NCBI RefSeq assembly: GCF_007786445.1
Contig: NZ_VNJI01000033.1
Location: 21,071 to 85,070, forward strand
Source of the DNA: Paenibacillus cremeus
GTDB lineage: Bacteria > Bacillota > Bacilli > Paenibacillales > NBRC-103111
Direction: 5' to 3'
DNA: 64,000 nt
Shown here: positions 25,917 through 34,000 of the stretch, in pieces
Position numbering within the stretch: position 1 is the stretch's first letter
How the letters are laid out: every line of letters starts with the position of its first letter
Notes under the pieces: generated by a model
Databases searched by the model: none
The model's input: the letters and a program-made list of their open reading frames with translations, nothing else
What the model was told of the DNA's origin: nothing
Translations under genes and position numbers: made by a program

Positions 25917-25948
25917 GAGCCTGCCGGCTAATCGGCGGGCTCTTTTTT
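25917..25948 (+). terminator. Rho-independent terminator downstream of repeat locus B
   Basis: GAGCCTGCCG (25917-25926) pairs perfectly with CGGCGGGCTC (25933-25942) and is followed by six T. Confidence 0.9.
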
Positions 25949-26069
25949 CCTCCCTCACCGAACAATCCACTCCGTTTATATTCTGTTTATAAATTGACCC
26001 GTATGATGCAGAAGTAAGGTCATTGACAGAGAACGGACGGGAGTCCGGTTCGGATAAGGAGAGATGCAA

Positions 26070-27099
26070 ATGGCAAGAACATACACAGAAGGTGAAATAA
26101 CGAATAAAGGCAATTGGCGCGCGTTTGTCCGCTTGCTGATGCAGGCGAATCCGCCTAAGCTAATTTTAACCATTGCGCTGACGCTAAGCATCATATCTAC
26201 ATTGGTGGGGCTCATGATCCCACTGTTTACGAAAAACGCCGTCGACAGCTTCTCGGTCAGCTCCATCAGCTGGACGCAGATCGGTGGCATGGGGGTCGCT
26301 TTTATCTTGATGGCTATCGGTTCGGGGATCTCGATCTACCTCCTGAACTATGCGGGTCAGTGTGTCGTGGCGGGCATTCGGGATCGCCTGTGGAAAAAGC
26401 TGCTGGTGCTTCCGGTTCGCTATTATGATAACAACCAGACGGGCGAAACCATCTCCCGAATGACGAATGATACCGCGGTCATCAAAGAGCTGACCTCTAT
26501 CAGCGGATTTTCGCGCGCATTAAAGAGTGATACGATCTCCGACGCAGAGCGCACACATTACCTCGATATCATCGAAGCGGAAAGCAAGCGCTTATCGAAG
26601 TTAAGCGACAATCTGCTCAAGCTCTCTTCGCTCGAGTCTCAGCAGCATCCGTTTGAGCCGCGCAGCTTCAGGCTGGATAAGCAGCTCCGCAACTTAGTTT
26701 TAGCCTGCGAGCCGCAATGGGTAGACAAGCAAATGGTGATGGACATTGAATTAGCCGAGGTCACGATAACAGCGGATGAAGATCTGCTCAGTCAAGTGTG
26801 GACGAATCTCATTCACAATGCGATCAAATTTACCCCCGCTGGCGGGGCCGTCGGCGTTTCATTTAACGAGCAGTTCAGGGAAAGCGGAAATCCATATCGT
26901 AGATAGTGGCACCGGGATTTCGGATGATGAACAAATGCATATTTTCGAGCGATTCTATAAAGCGGACAAATCCAGAAACCGTACCATGGGCGGGAGTGGA
27001 CTCGGCCTGTCCATCGTAAAGAAAATTATCGATATGCATCATGGTACGATTACAGTGACCAGTCAGCTTGGTCAAGGCACGACCTTCATCGTCGCTTAG
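26070..27099 (+). pseudogene. Chimera of a BmrA-like ABC exporter N-terminus and a histidine kinase C-terminus, frameshifted
   Basis: ATG 26070 follows AAGGAG. About the first 140 residues are the start of a BmrA/LmrA-type multidrug half-transporter (LVGLMIPLFTKNAVDSFS, LNYAGQ, LVLPVRYYDNNQTGETISRMTNDTAVIKEL). The frame then continues directly as a sensor kinase from just after its H-box: TSISGFSRAL, YLDIIEAESKRLSKLSDNLLKLSSLES, and the N-box NLIHNAIKFTP. The phosphorylatable His and the whole transporter ATPase are missing. Near 26873 a one-base gain shifts the frame; the G1 (DSGTGI), F (FERFYKADKS) and G2 (GGSGLGLSIVKK) boxes continue in another frame to 27099. This looks like a deletion between neighbouring genes plus later decay. 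Confidence 0.88.
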
Positions 27100-27111
27100 C
27101 GCTCAGCTCCT

Positions 27112-27141
27112 AAAGCCCGCGCGTTTTTGCACGGGCTTTTT
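27112..27141 (+). terminator. Rho-independent terminator after the chimeric pseudogene
   Basis: AAAGCCCG (27112-27119) pairs with CGGGCTTT (27132-27139) and is followed by T. Confidence 0.78.
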
Positions 27142-27278
27142 GCGCGATTTCACACCACGATCAAAATTCGCATGTCGCAAAATCTGAGTCTTTATTGTCA
27201 TTAAATTGCAATTTCAACCTCACCTGTGTCATGATAAAATTTGTTAAGAGTCCCATGATATTAAAGGAGGATACACAC

Positions 27279-28361
27279 GTGTCTGGAAAATTGAAAATCG
27301 GTATTATCGGCTGCGGCGGAATTGCAAACGGAAAGCATATGCCTAGCCTCTCGAAGCTTGATCAAGTTGAGCTTGTCGCTTTTTGTGATATCGTCACCGA
27401 GAAGGCCGAGAAGGCTGCTGCACAATACGGCGCAGAAGGCGCTAAAGTATATGAGGACTACCGCGAGCTTCTGGCGGATGCTTCGATTGATGTTGTGCAC
27501 GTGTGCACCCCGAACGACTCTCACGCTGAAATTTCCATCGCCGCTTTGGAAGCGGACAAGCATGTGATGTGCGAGAAGCCAATGGCCAAAACCGCTGCTG
27601 ACGCACGCCGCATGGTAGAAGCTGCGAAGCGCACCGGCAAGAAGCTAGCTGTAGGCTATAACAACCGTTACCGTCCGGACAGCCTCTTTATGAAGCAAAT
27701 TTGCGAAGATGGCGAGCTCGGAGAAATTTACTATGCTAAAGCACACGCGATTCGCCGCCGTGCCGTTCCGACTTGGGGCGTATTCTTGGATGAAGAGAAG
27801 CAAGGCGGAGGTCCGCTGATCGATATCGGTACACATGCACTGGATTTGACCCTCTGGGTTATGAATAACTACGAGCCGAAGGTTGTACTTGGGACGACGT
27901 TCCATAAGCTTTCCGGTAAAGAAAACGCTGCTAATGCTTGGGGTCCATGGGATCCGAAGAAGTTCACGGTGGAAGATTCCGCTATGGGTATGATCGTGAT
28001 GAAGAATGGCGCGACTATCATGCTCGAATCGAGCTGGGCGCTGAACACGCTGGACGTGAAAGAAGCGAAATGTACGCTGATGGGTACCGAGGGCGGAGCC
28101 GATATGGAAGACGGTCTTCGTGTGAACGGTGAGAAGCACAGCCGTTTGTACACGAACAAAGTGCAGCTGGATGCCGGCGGCGTAGCATTCTACGACGGGA
28201 AGAAAGAGAAAGCAGAAGAAACGGAAGCGCGTCTGTGGATCGATGCGATTCTGAACGATAAACAGCCGGTGGTTACGCCGGAGCAGGCTTGTGTGGTTTC
28301 CGAGATTTTGGAAGCTATTTACGAGTCCGCGAAAACAGGCAAAGCCGTATACTTCGATTAA
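27279..28361 (+). CDS. Gfo/Idh/MocA family oxidoreductase
   Basis: A 360-residue NAD(P)-dependent oxidoreductase. IGIIGCGGIANGKHMPSL is the Rossmann glycine motif, HVMCEKPMAKTAADARRMV contains the catalytic-site EKP lysine, and GGGPLIDIGTHALDLTLWVM holds the D-x3-H substrate/catalytic residues. The GTG start at 27279 follows AAAGGAGG. Such enzymes oxidise or epimerise sugars and inositols. It heads an operon with a second, divergent family member and an AraC regulator, so a dedicated sugar route is likely. The substrate is unknown. Confidence 0.9.
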   Translation: MSGKLKIGIIGCGGIANGKHMPSLSKLDQVELVAFCDIVTEKAEKAAAQYGAEGAKVYEDYRELLADASIDVVHVCTPNDSHAEISIAALEADKHVMCEKPMAKTAADARRMVEAAKRTGKKLAVGYNNRYRPDSLFMKQICEDGELGEIYYAKAHAIRRRAVPTWGVFLDEEKQGGGPLIDIGTHALDLTLWVMNNYEPKVVLGTTFHKLSGKENAANAWGPWDPKKFTVEDSAMGMIVMKNGATIMLESSWALNTLDVKEAKCTLMGTEGGADMEDGLRVNGEKHSRLYTNKVQLDAGGVAFYDGKKEKAEETEARLWIDAILNDKQPVVTPEQACVVSEILEAIYESAKTGKAVYFD

Positions 28362-28398
28362 TGCCATTTATTAAATGAGCTCAGGAGGACGTAAACAC

Positions 28399-29418
28399 AT
28401 GATCAGAGTAGCGATGTTGAGCTTTTGGCACGTCCATGCCAGAGACTACGCGAAGCAAGCAACAGAACATCCAGGTACGGAAATCGTAGCGGTTTGGGAC
28501 GAGCAGCCGGAGCGCGGACGTAAGGAAGCAGAGGAGCGCGGCGTGCGCTTTTACGAGGATTTGAATGTACTGCTGGCGCAGCCGGATATTGATGGCGTCA
28601 TTGTCGATACTCCGACCAACGTGCACCGCGATGTTTTGGTTGCCGCGGCTAAAGCAGGCAAGCATATCTTCACTGAAAAAGTGGTAGCGTCCACGCTGAA
28701 GGAATGCAACGAAATCGTTGCGGCGGTGGAAGAGGCTGGCGTGAAGCTGACGGTTTCTCTCCCGCGCCTGAACTTTAACTATACCTTGGCCATTCAGGAT
28801 ATTCTGAAGCAAGGCTTGCTCGGCGATCTGACCCTGGTTCGTACTCGCTTGTCCCACAACGGTGCGATTCCATCGGAGCGCGGTCCGCTGGGCTGGCTGC
28901 CTGCACATTTTTATAATGGCGAGCAAACGTGCGGCGGAGCGATGATCGACCTCGGCTGCCATCCGATGTACCTGGCTCGCTTATTCTTGGGTCTTCCTGA
29001 GAGCGTTACGGCCAACTACGGATATGTAACGGGAAAAACCGTGGAAGACAATGCGGTGTCCGTCCTGCGGTATTCTAACGGGGCGCTTGCGATTGTGGAA
29101 GCGGGCTTTGTGAACCGTCACTCGCCGTTCGTCATCGAAGTGCATGGTACCGAAGGCAGCCTGCTGTTCTCGACGCACGATAACAAGCTGCTCGTCCGCA
29201 GCTCGAAGCTTGGGGACGAAGGCAACAAGGAATGGCAGGTGCAGCCGCTTCCGGCTGAAAGACAGTCCGCGTTCCATCAATGGGTGGAGCACATCGAGCA
29301 AGGAACGACAGCGACGGAGAACATCGCCATGGCGATCGATCTGACTCGCCTGATGGAGGCGTCGAATTTGTCGGCCGCTTCCGGCAGCGCGATCCAGCTT
29401 AGCGACTTGCAGCGATGA
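28399..29418 (+). CDS. Second Gfo/Idh/MocA family oxidoreductase
   Basis: A 339-residue paralogue. It opens IRVAMLSFWHVHARDYAKQA, where the usual GxGxxG glycines are replaced (LSFWHVHA), a pattern of a known Gfo/Idh/MocA subgroup. FTEKVVASTLKECNEIV occupies the EKP position with V instead of P. CGGAMIDLGCHPMYLARLFLG supplies the catalytic D-x3-H. The ATG follows AGGAGG at 11 bases. The stop overlaps the AraC start by four bases. The altered dinucleotide loop could mean a different cofactor geometry or a non-redox role; this is inference. Confidence 0.87.
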   Translation: MIRVAMLSFWHVHARDYAKQATEHPGTEIVAVWDEQPERGRKEAEERGVRFYEDLNVLLAQPDIDGVIVDTPTNVHRDVLVAAAKAGKHIFTEKVVASTLKECNEIVAAVEEAGVKLTVSLPRLNFNYTLAIQDILKQGLLGDLTLVRTRLSHNGAIPSERGPLGWLPAHFYNGEQTCGGAMIDLGCHPMYLARLFLGLPESVTANYGYVTGKTVEDNAVSVLRYSNGALAIVEAGFVNRHSPFVIEVHGTEGSLLFSTHDNKLLVRSSKLGDEGNKEWQVQPLPAERQSAFHQWVEHIEQGTTATENIAMAIDLTRLMEASNLSAASGSAIQLSDLQR

Positions 29419-30371
29419 ACGGCCAAACCCGACTCGGCGCGAGGCCGTATCCGTATGAGTCTATGCTTGCCAATCCGCAAGCGCTGGATCGGCTGGATGT
29501 AGAATTTCGTTGGGGCAGCTATGGAATTCGGATGTTGAAATTTCACCATACCAGTTTTCCGCCGGGGAAAATCGCACATTTTCACAAGCATTCCGATTAC
29601 GAGTTTCACTTCATTCCGCGCGGGAAGGGCAAAGTTATTCTCGGCAACGACCCGTTCTCTCTGCACGAGGGCATGATGTATTTGACTGGCCCCGGGCTGA
29701 TGCATTACCAAGAGGCGGATGCGTTCGAAGCGATGGACGAATTGTGCCTGCACATCGACATCCATCGGCTGGAGGACGGCCTGGCGGGGGCAGACGATTG
29801 GGGTGCGCGCTGGGAGCGGGCGGAGGCGGATTCCTGTATCCACCTGCTGGAGCAGCTGCCGGCGCGGCCGGTGATGGACACCTATCGTGCGATGGAGTGC
29901 TTCCTCACCGCCTACCGTGCTTGGCACGACAACCAGCCCGGCGTGATGACCGTGATCAAGCAGTCGATCATCCAAATTTTGCTGCGCATGACCCGTGCTT
30001 ACGAGACGATGCCGCAGCAGGAGCTGCCGTCGCGCGACATGAAGCACTACCGCTATCAGCTGGCCGTGCAGTTTATTAAAGACAACTACATGGCCCCGCT
30101 AACACTGGAAATCGTGGCAGAGCGGGTGCAGATTAGCGCACGCCAGCTGCAGCGCATTTTCCGCGAGCAGACAGGCGGTACGTTCAGCGAGTACATCGAG
30201 CAGGTGCGGCTGATGCATATATGCACGGAGCTTGCGGCCAGCGATGCGACGATCGATCAGATCGCGTTCCAGAACGGCTTCTCAAGCGCGAATTACTTGC
30301 ACTACGTGTTCAAGAAAAAGCTCGGCACCACACCGATGCAATATCGGCTGCACAATGCCCAGCGTTCCTGA
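29415..30371 (+). CDS. AraC-family transcriptional regulator with cupin sensor
   Basis: A 318-residue regulator. The N-terminal cupin (about residues 35-95) has HTSFPPGKIAHFHKHSDYEFHFIPRGKGKV, whose histidines look metal- or sugar-binding. The C-terminal AraC domain (about 215-315) has two helix-turn-helix units: LTLEIVAERVQISARQLQRIFREQTGGTFSEYIEQVR and ATIDQIAFQNGFSSANYLHYVFKKKLGTTPMQYR. It is translationally coupled to the second oxidoreductase and is followed by a terminator, so it probably controls this operon in response to its sugar substrate. Confidence 0.92.
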   Translation: MNGQTRLGARPYPYESMLANPQALDRLDVEFRWGSYGIRMLKFHHTSFPPGKIAHFHKHSDYEFHFIPRGKGKVILGNDPFSLHEGMMYLTGPGLMHYQEADAFEAMDELCLHIDIHRLEDGLAGADDWGARWERAEADSCIHLLEQLPARPVMDTYRAMECFLTAYRAWHDNQPGVMTVIKQSIIQILLRMTRAYETMPQQELPSRDMKHYRYQLAVQFIKDNYMAPLTLEIVAERVQISARQLQRIFREQTGGTFSEYIEQVRLMHICTELAASDATIDQIAFQNGFSSANYLHYVFKKKLGTTPMQYRLHNAQRS

Positions 30372-30383
30372 GCCAAGTTGAAA

Positions 30384-30435
30384 ACCCTCTGTTCCGCAGC
30401 CTTTTTGGGTGACGGGGCAGGGGGTGTTTGTTTTT
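30384..30435 (+). terminator. Rho-independent terminator after the AraC gene
   Basis: ACCCTCTGTTCCG (30384-30396) pairs with CGGGGCAGGGGGT (30413-30425) with G-U pairs, then a T-rich tract. Confidence 0.75.
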
Positions 30436-30466
30436 GCAATTCCGTCCGCTCGGGGGCCGCTTTCTG

Positions 30467-30475
30467 TGCTATAAT
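30467..30475 (+). promoter_or_regulatory. Extended -10 promoter of the exonuclease gene
   Basis: TGCTATAAT is a perfect extended -10 element (TGnTATAAT). No good -35 lies 16-18 bp upstream, as is common for extended -10 promoters. Confidence 0.55.
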
Positions 30476-30510
30476 AGGCATGGCAATAGGTTTACATGGG
30501 AGAGATGCAA

Positions 30511-31404
30511 GTGACGAATGAGATGAATGAGATGAATGAAGTGAGACCGACGGTACTGCTGGTAGACGGTATGGCGCTGCTGTTCCGGGCGTTTTATGCC
30601 ACCTCGTATGGCGGATACATTATGAAAACGAGTGCGGGTGTGCCGACGAATGCGGTATTTGGATTTATAAAATATTTTTGGGATGCCGTTCAGCGCTTTC
30701 AGCCTTCGCATATTGTATGCTGCTGGGACATGGGGAGCAAGACGTTCCGCAGCGAGCAGTTTACCGAATACAAAGCGAACCGGATCGAGTGTCCGGAAGA
30801 GCTGATCCCGCAGTTTGAGCTGGTGAAGGAAGTGACGTCCAGCTTTGGCGTGGTCAATGTAGGCGTGCATGGCTACGAGGCGGATGACTGTATCGGCACG
30901 TTATCTAAGAGCTATAGCGAGGACGCGCAGGTATACATACTAACGGGAGACCACGATATGCTGCAGCTCGTATCGGAGCGGGTCAGTGTGGTCATTATGA
31001 AAAAGGGCCAAGGAAACTACGCGGTCTACACCCCCGAGACGTTACTAGAGGAAAAACAGCTGAAGCCGGAGCAGATCATTGACCTCAAAGGTCTGATGGG
31101 CGATACAGCGGACAACTATCCTGGCGTCAAAGGCATCGGAGAGAAGACCGCGCTCAAGCTGTTGATCGAATACGGCTCGGTAGACGGGATTCTAGAAAAT
31201 TTGGCCCAGCTGCCGAAGGGCGTCCGTACCAAGATTGAGTCTCAGCTCGACATGCTGCATTTATCGAAAAATCTTGCGACGATTTTCTGCGAAGCACCGG
31301 TTGCCTGCGCGCTGGAGGACTGCTTCTGGGAGCTAGACCGCTCCGCGGTGATCGAGAAATTCGAGGAGCTGGAATTCAAAGGCTTGAACCGGCTGCTGGG
31401 ATAA
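30511..31404 (+). CDS. 5'-3' exonuclease (YpcP-like, PolA exonuclease homologue)
   Basis: A 297-residue stand-alone member of the 5'-nuclease family, related to the N-terminal domain of DNA polymerase I. VLLVDGMALLFRAFYA gives the first acidic metal ligand. HIVCCWDMGSKTFRSEQFTEYKANR, GYEADDCIGTL, VYILTGDHDMLQLV and LMGDTADNYPGVKGIGEKTALKLLIEYGS (helix-hairpin-helix) complete the active site and DNA-binding arch. It removes RNA primers or flaps. GTG 30511 has GGGAGA six bases upstream; ATG 30496 would lack a ribosome binding site. It is monocistronic. Confidence 0.92.
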   Translation: MTNEMNEMNEVRPTVLLVDGMALLFRAFYATSYGGYIMKTSAGVPTNAVFGFIKYFWDAVQRFQPSHIVCCWDMGSKTFRSEQFTEYKANRIECPEELIPQFELVKEVTSSFGVVNVGVHGYEADDCIGTLSKSYSEDAQVYILTGDHDMLQLVSERVSVVIMKKGQGNYAVYTPETLLEEKQLKPEQIIDLKGLMGDTADNYPGVKGIGEKTALKLLIEYGSVDGILENLAQLPKGVRTKIESQLDMLHLSKNLATIFCEAPVACALEDCFWELDRSAVIEKFEELEFKGLNRLLG

Positions 31405-31424
31405 GGACTAGTCACAATCAAACC

Positions 31425-31467
31425 AAAAGGGAAATGATCGCCGAATCATCGGTGCCGTTTCCCTTTT
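31425..31467. terminator. Bidirectional terminator between exonuclease and pirin genes
   Basis: AAAAGGGAAA (31425-31434) and TTTCCCTTTT (31458-31467) are exact complements, with a second inner stem (GATGATTC-like). They serve both converging genes. Confidence 0.75.
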
Positions 31468-31471
31468 CCTT

Positions 31472-32251
31472 TTACAACTGCACCTTCACCTTGTTGTACG
31501 GTAAGTACCCGAGCTCACTCGGCACCTGGATTAAAATCAACCGTGTGCTCCCAGCCGCACCGCCTTGAATCTGCAGCGTGCCGGCTTCCACTGCGTCCGC
31601 GACTGCGAAGTGAGCGAACAGCACTTCAGCGGTGTCCGCCCCCAGCGTCCACTGCGCAGCGTCGCCTTCGACCACCAGGCCTGCCATAGAATAGCCGCTC
31701 GGCAGCTCGAAGGGCAAGCTCTGGCCCGCCGGTAGGGTGACATCCCACATCTGGGCGTCTGCGACCAGTTGGATGGGGGAGCCGGGGCCGATGATCTTTT
31801 TCACGGTCGCACCGGAAATGGTCTCCGTCTGGAAATCACTGTGCTCGTACTGCGAGTAGGTGGGTACTCGCTTCAAGGCATCGCCGAAGAACGGCTCGAA
31901 CCAAATTTGAAAGCCCGACACCTTCGCGCCAAAATGCTCCGCATGCGAAACCCCGCGTCCCGTTTGCATCACCTGCGCGCCGCCGGCGCCGACCAAGCTT
32001 TCCCGGCCCAGCGTATCCTGATGGTTGATGCTGCCTTCGAGCACATACGAAATAATTTCAAAGCCGCGATGCGGATGCAGCGGGAGCTTTCCGCCATGCA
32101 GCGATTTAAACCAGGCCCAATAAAACAGCGTCCCGACGCGCTTGACCACGGAGCCTTCACCTGGGAAGCCGATCGGCTTCTGCTCGAGGATCGTCCCTCC
32201 ATCAAATTCGCCAACCGCTTGCTCCTCTGGGGAATACACTCGAATCGACAA
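31472..32251 (-). CDS. Pirin family protein (bicupin)
   Basis: A 259-residue pirin. The N-terminal cupin carries PLHPHRGFEIISYVLEG and GVSHAEHFG, which together supply the metal ligands His-x-His and His-x-Glu/His of pirins. The C-terminal half is a second, metal-free cupin (LPAGQSLPFELPSGYSMAGLVVEG). Some pirins oxidise flavonols such as quercetin; others act as redox regulators. The TTG start at 32251 is chosen because AAAGG lies eight bases before it; a GTG three codons upstream is the alternative. It diverges from the thioesterase gene across a 157-bp gap. Confidence 0.87.
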   Translation of the reverse strand: MSIRVYSPEEQAVGEFDGGTILEQKPIGFPGEGSVVKRVGTLFYWAWFKSLHGGKLPLHPHRGFEIISYVLEGSINHQDTLGRESLVGAGGAQVMQTGRGVSHAEHFGAKVSGFQIWFEPFFGDALKRVPTYSQYEHSDFQTETISGATVKKIIGPGSPIQLVADAQMWDVTLPAGQSLPFELPSGYSMAGLVVEGDAAQWTLGADTAEVLFAHFAVADAVEAGTLQIQGGAAGSTRLILIQVPSELGYLPYNKVKVQL

Positions 32252-32408
32252 TGAGTTCACACCTTTCTTTGGACATGGTATGCTTCTATGAGAGAACTGC
32301 TGAGACAGGTATAGCTTGAGCAAAATTTGGAAAAATAATAATCGGCCTGTTCAAGTTTATCAAATTTTCTCAGCGGCAGCATCATCGAAAAAGGGGACTG
32401 AGCCTACT

Positions 32409-32921
32409 ATGGAGCAAAGATACGTCAATGAATCGCGCTGCTATAAGACGTCGCGCATTTTTCCAACGGATGTGAACAATCACAATACGCTGTTCGGCGG
32501 CAAATTAATGGCCTATATCGATGACATTGCCTCGATCGCGGCAACGAAGCACTGCCGGCAAATGGTCGTCACCGCCTCGACGGACTCCGTGGACTTTTTG
32601 CTCCCGATCCGGCCATCGGATTCGGTCTGTCTGGAGGCGTTTGTAACCTGGACGGGGCGAAGCTCGATGGAAGTGTTCGTGAAAGTCATTAAAGAGGATC
32701 TGAGAACGGCCGAACGGCACATAGCCGCCACGTCGTTTCTGACCTTCGTTGCTCTGGATGCGAACAATAAGCCGAGCACTGTACCGCAGGTGATCCCGCA
32801 GACGGAGGAAGAGAAGCGGCTGCACGAAACCGCGGTGGGTCGGGCCGAAATGCGCCGCCAGCGCCGGGAGGAAAGCAAGAAGTTTGCCGACTATTTAACA
32901 ACGACCTTCCCTTGGGAATAA
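32409..32921 (+). CDS. Acyl-CoA thioesterase (hotdog fold)
   Basis: A 170-residue hotdog-fold acyl-CoA hydrolase of the YkhA/BACH group. FPTDVNNHNTLFGGKLMAYIDDIASIAATKHC is the signature with the catalytic Asn/Asp region, and DSVDFLLPIRPSDSVCLEAFVTWTGRSSMEVFVKV is the central beta sheet. The C-terminal tail is basic and helical. It releases CoA from fatty acyl-CoA. The ATG gives the family N-terminus although the GGGGAC ribosome binding site is rather distant. There is no operon partner. Confidence 0.9.
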   Translation: MEQRYVNESRCYKTSRIFPTDVNNHNTLFGGKLMAYIDDIASIAATKHCRQMVVTASTDSVDFLLPIRPSDSVCLEAFVTWTGRSSMEVFVKVIKEDLRTAERHIAATSFLTFVALDANNKPSTVPQVIPQTEEEKRLHETAVGRAEMRRQRREESKKFADYLTTTFPWE

Positions 32922-33053
32922 CTCATCCAAAGAAAAGCCTGCTGCACCTAGAAAAAACCGCTTACAGCTTGGTCCGTTCATCCGTTATAATAAAAGTTAT
33001 GCATCTTAATTACTTGCATGTACCTAATGATGATCGGGAGCGGAGGAATAAGG

Positions 33054-33371
33054 ATGAGCAACATCAACGTGTGGGAAAATGCCGAGCCGGGCGTAAAACG
33101 CAAAATTTTTGAGCCAGGTGTAGGGATCATGATGATGGAAGTGCATTTTGAGGAAGGCGCGGAAGGGTACCTTCACAGTCATCCGCATGAGCAGCTGTCC
33201 TATCTGCTGAAAGGAAAGCTCGAGTTTTCCGTAGACGGAGAGAAGAAAGTCATCACTGCCGGGGAAACGATCTACATCCCAAGCGGTGCGAGACATGGCT
33301 GCCGGGCGCTGGAGGCGAGCGTGCTGCTCGATACGTTCACGCCGGTGCGCGAGGATTTAGTGAAGCGCTAA
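33054..33371 (+). CDS. Single-domain cupin protein
   Basis: A 105-residue RmlC-like cupin. EVHFEEGAEGYLHSHPHEQLSYLLKGKLEFSVDGEK is cupin motif 1 (H-x-H-x3-4-E-x6-G) and IYIPSGARHGCRALE is motif 2 with the fourth ligand His, so metal binding should be intact. ATG 33054 follows CGGAGGAATAAGG. A small sugar- or amino-acid-related enzyme or sensor is typical, but no specific role can be assigned. A terminator follows. Confidence 0.87.
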   Translation: MSNINVWENAEPGVKRKIFEPGVGIMMMEVHFEEGAEGYLHSHPHEQLSYLLKGKLEFSVDGEKKVITAGETIYIPSGARHGCRALEASVLLDTFTPVREDLVKR

Positions 33372-33385
33372 TACATATCCAGTTC

Positions 33386-33434
33386 AAAAGCCGATTGCCT
33401 GTTCGCCCATGTGGTGGAAGCGATCGGTTTTTTT
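33386..33434 (+). terminator. Rho-independent terminator after the cupin gene
   Basis: AAAGCCGAT pairs with ATCGGTTT across a 30-base loop with one bulge, followed by a T-run ending at 33434. Confidence 0.6.
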
Positions 33435-33446
33435 GTCCTCAGACGT

Positions 33447-33479
33447 AAAAAAGACGGGCTCGCCAACAAGCACCCCGTC
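33447..33479 (-). terminator. Rho-independent terminator of the DUF3055-like gene
   Basis: On the - strand GACGGG pairs with CCCGTC (33453-33458 with 33474-33479), followed by six T. Confidence 0.72.
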
Positions 33480-33497
33480 CCTCCCATCCGATAACCG

Positions 33498-33791
33498 TTA
33501 AATATCCGAGAAGCTCACCGGCCCTACAACCTGCTCCAGAAACGAACAGAGCTCTTCGGCTTCTTCTTCAGTCAGCTTAAACACATGCTCCAAGTACCCT
33601 TCCGCTTCCAGATCGTCCGGTCCAATGACCGCGGTGCGTCCGGTTTGCATATCGGTCACCAATTTTTTCCCATAAAATCGGTTCGTCGTCGTAATTGCCA
33701 GATCGAAGCGCCGCAGCGTTTCGCCGACCACGCAGACGAAGCGGGTTTTCGTTTCTTCCGTTCCATCGTATAAAAAATCAAAATCCGCCAT
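33498..33791 (-). CDS. DUF3055 (SAV0927-like) family protein
   Basis: A 97-residue acidic protein: DFLYDGTEETKTRFVCVVGETLRRFDLAITTTNRFYGKKLVTDMQTGRTAVIGPDDLEAEGYLEHVFKLTEEEAEELCSFL. This matches my memory of DUF3055/SAV0927 proteins, small conserved Firmicute proteins of unknown function. The ATG follows GGAGGA at eight bases. It is divergent from ilvD across about 210 bp and has its own terminator. Confidence 0.75.
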   Translation of the reverse strand: MADFDFLYDGTEETKTRFVCVVGETLRRFDLAITTTNRFYGKKLVTDMQTGRTAVIGPDDLEAEGYLEHVFKLTEEEAEELCSFLEQVVGPVSFSDI

Positions 33792-33911
33792 GCCTGAATT
33801 CCTCCGTGGCTATAAGTTTTGCGTAAGCTACCCGAATTATAACAGATACCTGTGCTGTGCAGCAAAGGCCATCGCCCGGGGCAGCGTGTTATTTTTACCG
33901 GGGGCTTGTCG

Positions 33912-33940
33912 TTTTCAATTCGGATGAAACATGGTACAAT
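33912..33940 (+). promoter_or_regulatory. Promoter of ilvD
   Basis: TTTTCA (33912-33917), a 17-bp spacer and TACAAT (33935-33940) with an upstream TGG giving an extended -10. No T-box or leader peptide is visible before ilvD. Confidence 0.5.
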
Positions 33941-34000
33941 CGTAGGAGATATTTTAAGAATATTGAAATTTATTTGGTAGAGACGGAGGCTTGAAGCGAG

